A DNA stretch of 64,000 nt from Margaritispora aquatica. Taxonomy: Eukaryota; Ascomycota; Leotiomycetes; Helotiales; Discinellaceae. A program made the translations under genes and the position numbers. The stretch spans positions 2,510,167-2,574,166 of the forward strand of contig VJWN01000007.1 of assembly GCA_007644065.1 (NCBI GenBank), in the 5' to 3' direction. Below are positions 60,241 to 64,000 of this stretch, piece by piece. The notes under the pieces are model-generated. The model searched no databases and was not told the origin of the DNA. It worked only from the letters and a program-made list of their open reading frames with translations. Every line of letters begins with the position of its first letter. The first letter of the stretch is position 1.

Positions 60241-61601
60241 ATGACGACATCTACCAATGGTCCAGAGCCTGGGGTCGAGACGACCAGTGCACAGAAAGTA
60301 CGATTCATATCTCTCACCTACAATCAGGCCGACTCGCAGACTTCTGCTCTTCGGCTCATCCTGGCTCTTCGTCCGGAGTGGGAGAGTGGGAATCTGGAAT
60401 TTATTCGATTTACGGATGGCATTACAAACACCCTTTTAAAGGTTATCAACAAGACACCAGGGTTGTCGGAGGAAGAGCTTGATAAAGATGCAGTTCTTCT
60501 GCGTGCATATGGACAAGGAACAGACCTGATCATCGACCGAGAGCGAGAGACCCAAAATCATGAGCTTCTTATGCAATACGGACTCGCCCCAGCGCTTTTG
60601 GCTCGATTCCACAACGGAATGTTGTACAAATTCATTCGCGGATCCGTAACTTCACCTGCAGATCTGAGAAGACAAGAAATATGGCGTGCTGTTGCAAAGA
60701 GACTAGCAGAGTGGCACGCAACAGTCCCATGTTTGGCTGCTGTCCGCGCACCTCTATCTCTTGAGATAGAGGGCAGTCAAGAGCTTGGTATTCAAGCACC
60801 TACATGCAGTAGAAAGGATCCTGCCATGCAAGCAGCAATTGACAATGTTGCACCTGGAAAGGCACCGCCAAATGTCTGGACGGTGATGCAGAAGTGGATA
60901 TATGCCCTGCCAACCGGCTCTGCCATTGAGAAGACGCGGCAAGCAGAGCTGCAAAAAGAATTGACTCGACTGGTTCCGGAATTCAGTAACCGGTCGGGTC
61001 TGGGAGAGAACAGCGTACGTTATGCTCTCGAGTCTCCACATAACATGTTTGAATCGAACAGCATGCTAACATTTACCAGCTCGTATTTGCTCATTGTGAT
61101 TTGCTGAGCGGTAACGTGATAATTCAACCACGATCTTCTTCCACAAGCCCAAATGCGCCGGAAGTTGTCAGCTTCATCGATTACGAATATGCCACTCCCT
61201 CACCTGCTGCTTTTGATATTGCCAACCACTTTGCTGAGTGGGGTGGATTCGATTGTGATTTCAACTTGCTACCTACCAAGTTTCAGAGACTAGACTTCAT
61301 CCGTGAATACATTCGAAGCTACTTCTCTCAACTTGGCCAGCAAAAGTCTGCTGATGAGCTGGAGACCGAATCTCAAGTCCTTTTCGCCGAAGTAGACATC
61401 TTCAGAGGTATTCCAGGCTTTTACTGGGGTATTTGGGCCTTGATTCAAGCTACCATTTCGCAGATCGACTTTGATTATGCATCCTACGCTGAAATTAGAT
61501 TAGGTGAGTACTGGGCATGGCGTGCAGAGAGCGACGGAACTCGTCTCGCATCTCAGAAGGAGATGCCACTTCGCGAGAAGCGCTGGGCACAGGACGCTTA
61601 A
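60241..61601 (+). CDS. EKI1: ethanolamine kinase (choline/ethanolamine kinase family)
   Basis: Exons 60241..61014 and 61080..61601; 431 aa. Starts at the ATG at 60241. N-lobe: FIRFTDGITNTLLKV (the nucleotide loop, as GGITN in human ETNK) and VLLRAYGQGTDLIIDRE, typical of ETNK. Catalytic Brenner-like motif HCDLLSGNVI (the intron lies just before it) and choline-kinase motif IDYEYATPSPAAFDIANHFAEW, the DFG-equivalent. Then YWGIWALIQATIS and FDYASYAEIRLGEYW. Family knowledge: phosphorylates ethanolamine, the first step of the CDP-ethanolamine branch of the Kennedy pathway for phosphatidylethanolamine, in the cytosol. The ETNK-type Gly-Gln-Gly-Thr and the short insert favour ethanolamine over choline. 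Confidence 0.93.
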
Positions 61602-64000
61602 AATTGGATTTCATTTTCACAAACTCATACTCACGTACATAAACTCTTGGTTTTGCTGATGTACATACTGATACTCAAAGACGAGACATTGGTAGACGAG
61701 ATCTGGGATATAACTTGGGAGGCCTCAACGCCAGAGAATTGAGCGACTTTTGATTGCAATCGCAGGCACAGCGGTTTGGCGTTTACGGCACCTTCAACGA
61801 CATGCTACACTATTCAACGCCTAACCGGCTGATGTACAGGAAAATTACTTAGCTTACAACTTAATTTGATATCCTTGCCTGTGGTAGGGCTGAACTTCAA
61901 TTGCAGAGTCCTGATGACCTGGTGAGAGCTCAAGCATCGATCCTAGGGTTTTGACGTGAATATTATGACACTTTGCAGACATGTGGTTCAAGTCTAGAGC
62001 AAGAGCTAAACGATACAGTGCCGTCTCGAGGGCAGTTTCACAGTGTGGTATTTCAAAAATCGATCTGGAACTTCGGGTTTGACATCCCTTTGCATGAGCT
62101 GAACATATGTGGTCAATGAGAAATGATAACTGCTAGGTCTAGATTGAGACGAGCATCAAGTACTTTCAGCATGCATGAAGCTCAAATCGGTCACATCATC
62201 TTCCACAGACATCACCAGAGTAGACGTCTTCTTCCTACCCTGAAAGTCAGAAGATTTGGACCCCAAATCTCTATCACCTGGGGTAAACCACACAAGAGGA
62301 TCCCCAAACTCCGTAACATTCTCTATCCCCGATTTATTACCACGAATATCATTACCAAAGCCTGTGGTGTTTAACCGTACTGTGCAAATTGATGCACAAT
62401 TGAACCACAAGGTTACAATTATTTGCCATCAAGGCATCCATCATTCTTGCATCAAACGGCACAGAGATCTGCAATTGTCACATATTTCTAAGTCCATGGA
62501 AACTCCTTGTTTTACTATGGATGAAATCTTCCGTCTTGGGTTCGAAGAGAAGTCAGCATCGCTCAGTCCCCTACCTTAGGAGGAAGCGGTTCTACAGTAG
62601 CGCCACACTAGACATTAACACCGCCCACTTTGCACGGCCACATGGAGCTGGGAATAGCATCACGTTATTTTCTTAATCATCCCAAACAATAGCGGCTAAT
62701 TAACCCCGTGCTCGAATATGACAGTACATGCACTCGGTGAGGATGCTCTCAGCTAGATGTACCTACTTCCTTACCAAGAGAGGGCGAGAGATCAGAGCAG
62801 CTTTCAGAAGCCAATCCGCTACTTTCGAGATATCATTCAACAGTGTCTTGTTCACAGCAGCTTTAGCGGTGAAATTCACTACTAATAAATAGTATTTACA
62901 AATTACTTTCCCTTCTAAATACCATAGCTGCTTAGGCAGTGTTAGAAATCGCGGTTATCCTAATCGGAGTTGACGACTTACTGAATAGAGAAGCTTGAGA
63001 TTCGGACTTCATTCAGTTACGATAGAGCCAATCAGGACAAAGCGCTACTTTGGTGTCTTCTAAAATTCCAGTCCATGGCAATATTTACTTCATACCCATG
63101 GAGATTTAATTTCTGATTTGGATTGAACGTACCTCCGTAAGGTACGCTTAGATAGGCAAAGGTCCGCCAAACCTTGTTCATTCTGACGCTCTTACTGTAC
63201 CAAATATCTCAATCCATCGGTGCTCCAGAGGCGGTGTTCTGCTTTTGGAGGACCTGTGCCGGATATGGGTACCCTGAACTCCAAGATGCCCGTCACATCG
63301 ATTCTGATCCCAGCGTCCTGGATTATGCAACGGATCTCATCTCTCGGCAAAAGGGCCCGTGTCGATCGCCTGTATAATTGGACCAAAATCCTGTCGGGCT
63401 TTCTTCTTTACAGCCAGGCCTGCGCCTTCTCCCACAACAACAACAGACAAACAAACGAGCTCTGTCCGCAAGCAGATCTACAGTACAGCCATAGGAAAAG
63501 GCTGCTATATTTTTGGCCACGGAATTGCCATCAGTAACAACGCATTTGATTTAGCATGTTGGACTATGAACAAATTTGTGTGGTGGACATGCGAGCCCTG
63601 GAAGATCATCTTAACATGATGTCGTCGTGCCCTTAGTAAGACAAACCACAGATGTGGCGCCACGATATCAACGGTTATCAAAAGCCCATACACAAATTGC
63701 CGTCTTCTAGAAATCCTACTGTTTCAACCTAAAGGCTCCGGTAAAGTATGCTTTGAAAGCTCCTGGATCCCTGTAATATGCTCAAGCTGAGCACCAGCAT
63801 GTTCGATATAGCTTTTTCGTTGCTTTGTTCGGATATAGAATTAACGGCGAGAACATCAACTCCGTCCGTCTTGTCGATCCTATACCGCAACCAATTCCTA
63901 GCACCACTGTATTCCTGATCAATTGCGCCTTACGGTACGAGTAACCCACACTGTTCAGGGACCAGGTTACTATCAATGGACTGTGTCTAATTTCTGACAC
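61602..64000. other. 2.4 kb terminal region without called gene
   Basis: Short frames only (up to about 107 codons at 62256-62579 plus and 84 at 62156-62410 minus) with no domains or matching splice partners. A minus-strand frame runs to the window edge (63782-64000) and could be part of a gene beyond it. Confidence 0.4.

Overview
This is a 64 kb nuclear contig from a filamentous ascomycete (Pezizomycotina; a leotiomycete-like fungus is my guess, not proven). The evidence is single-copy eukaryotic genes split by many 45-70 nt introns with GTAAGT/GTGAGT donors, CTAAC/CTGAC-like branch sites and YAG acceptors, together with typically fungal families: CFEM/GPI protein, DHA2 transporter, Ure2-like GST, DUF2235 hydrolase and polyketide-type P450. 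There are no operons; gene models were built by joining reading frames across splice sites and checking phase. I ran no similarity search, so family names rest on motifs I recognise.

Layout. 1-5.7 kb: a GNAT acetyltransferase cut by the window edge, a DUF2235 hydrolase and a membrane-anchored Hsp70-like protein. 7-10.6 kb: a hemerythrin-like protein and an HSL-type lipase/esterase. 11.2-17.7 kb is a housekeeping block: PEX14 (with a 7-nt microexon) divergent from kinetochore NDC80, then an SR splicing factor with a 440-nt intron preceded by a cluster of minisatellites. 19-20.5 kb: a NAPE-PLD-like metallo-beta-lactamase. 22.8-28.9 kb: an alpha/beta hydrolase, a highly unusual tRNA-Ser(CGA), a GST and a DHA2 multidrug transporter. 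30.2-32.5 kb: the p24 cargo receptor Emp24 (18-nt last exon) and ARF1, both ER/Golgi traffic genes. 34.8 kb: tRNA-Ser(AGA). 36-41.4 kb: endopolyphosphatase PPN1 and an unknown basic protein. 42.1-48.9 kb: CorA-like transporter, second GNAT, CFEM surface protein, small secreted cysteine-rich protein. 49-54.8 kb: an AT-rich gene desert followed by a P450 and an HXXXD acyltransferase, each broken by one in-frame stop codon. 55.4-61.6 kb: an unknown 194-aa protein, a CLC chloride channel/exchanger and ethanolamine kinase. The last 2.4 kb holds nothing I can call.

Most striking observation: the tRNA-Ser(CGA) gene at 24616-24785 folds perfectly only if two segments are removed: the canonical anticodon-loop intron (31 nt) and a second, 57-nt insert inside the T loop. 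That insert starts GTAAGT and ends TAG, like a spliceosomal intron, and splits the internal B-box promoter. Both halves of the T arm and the acceptor stem are fully complementary across it, and a T8 Pol III terminator follows.
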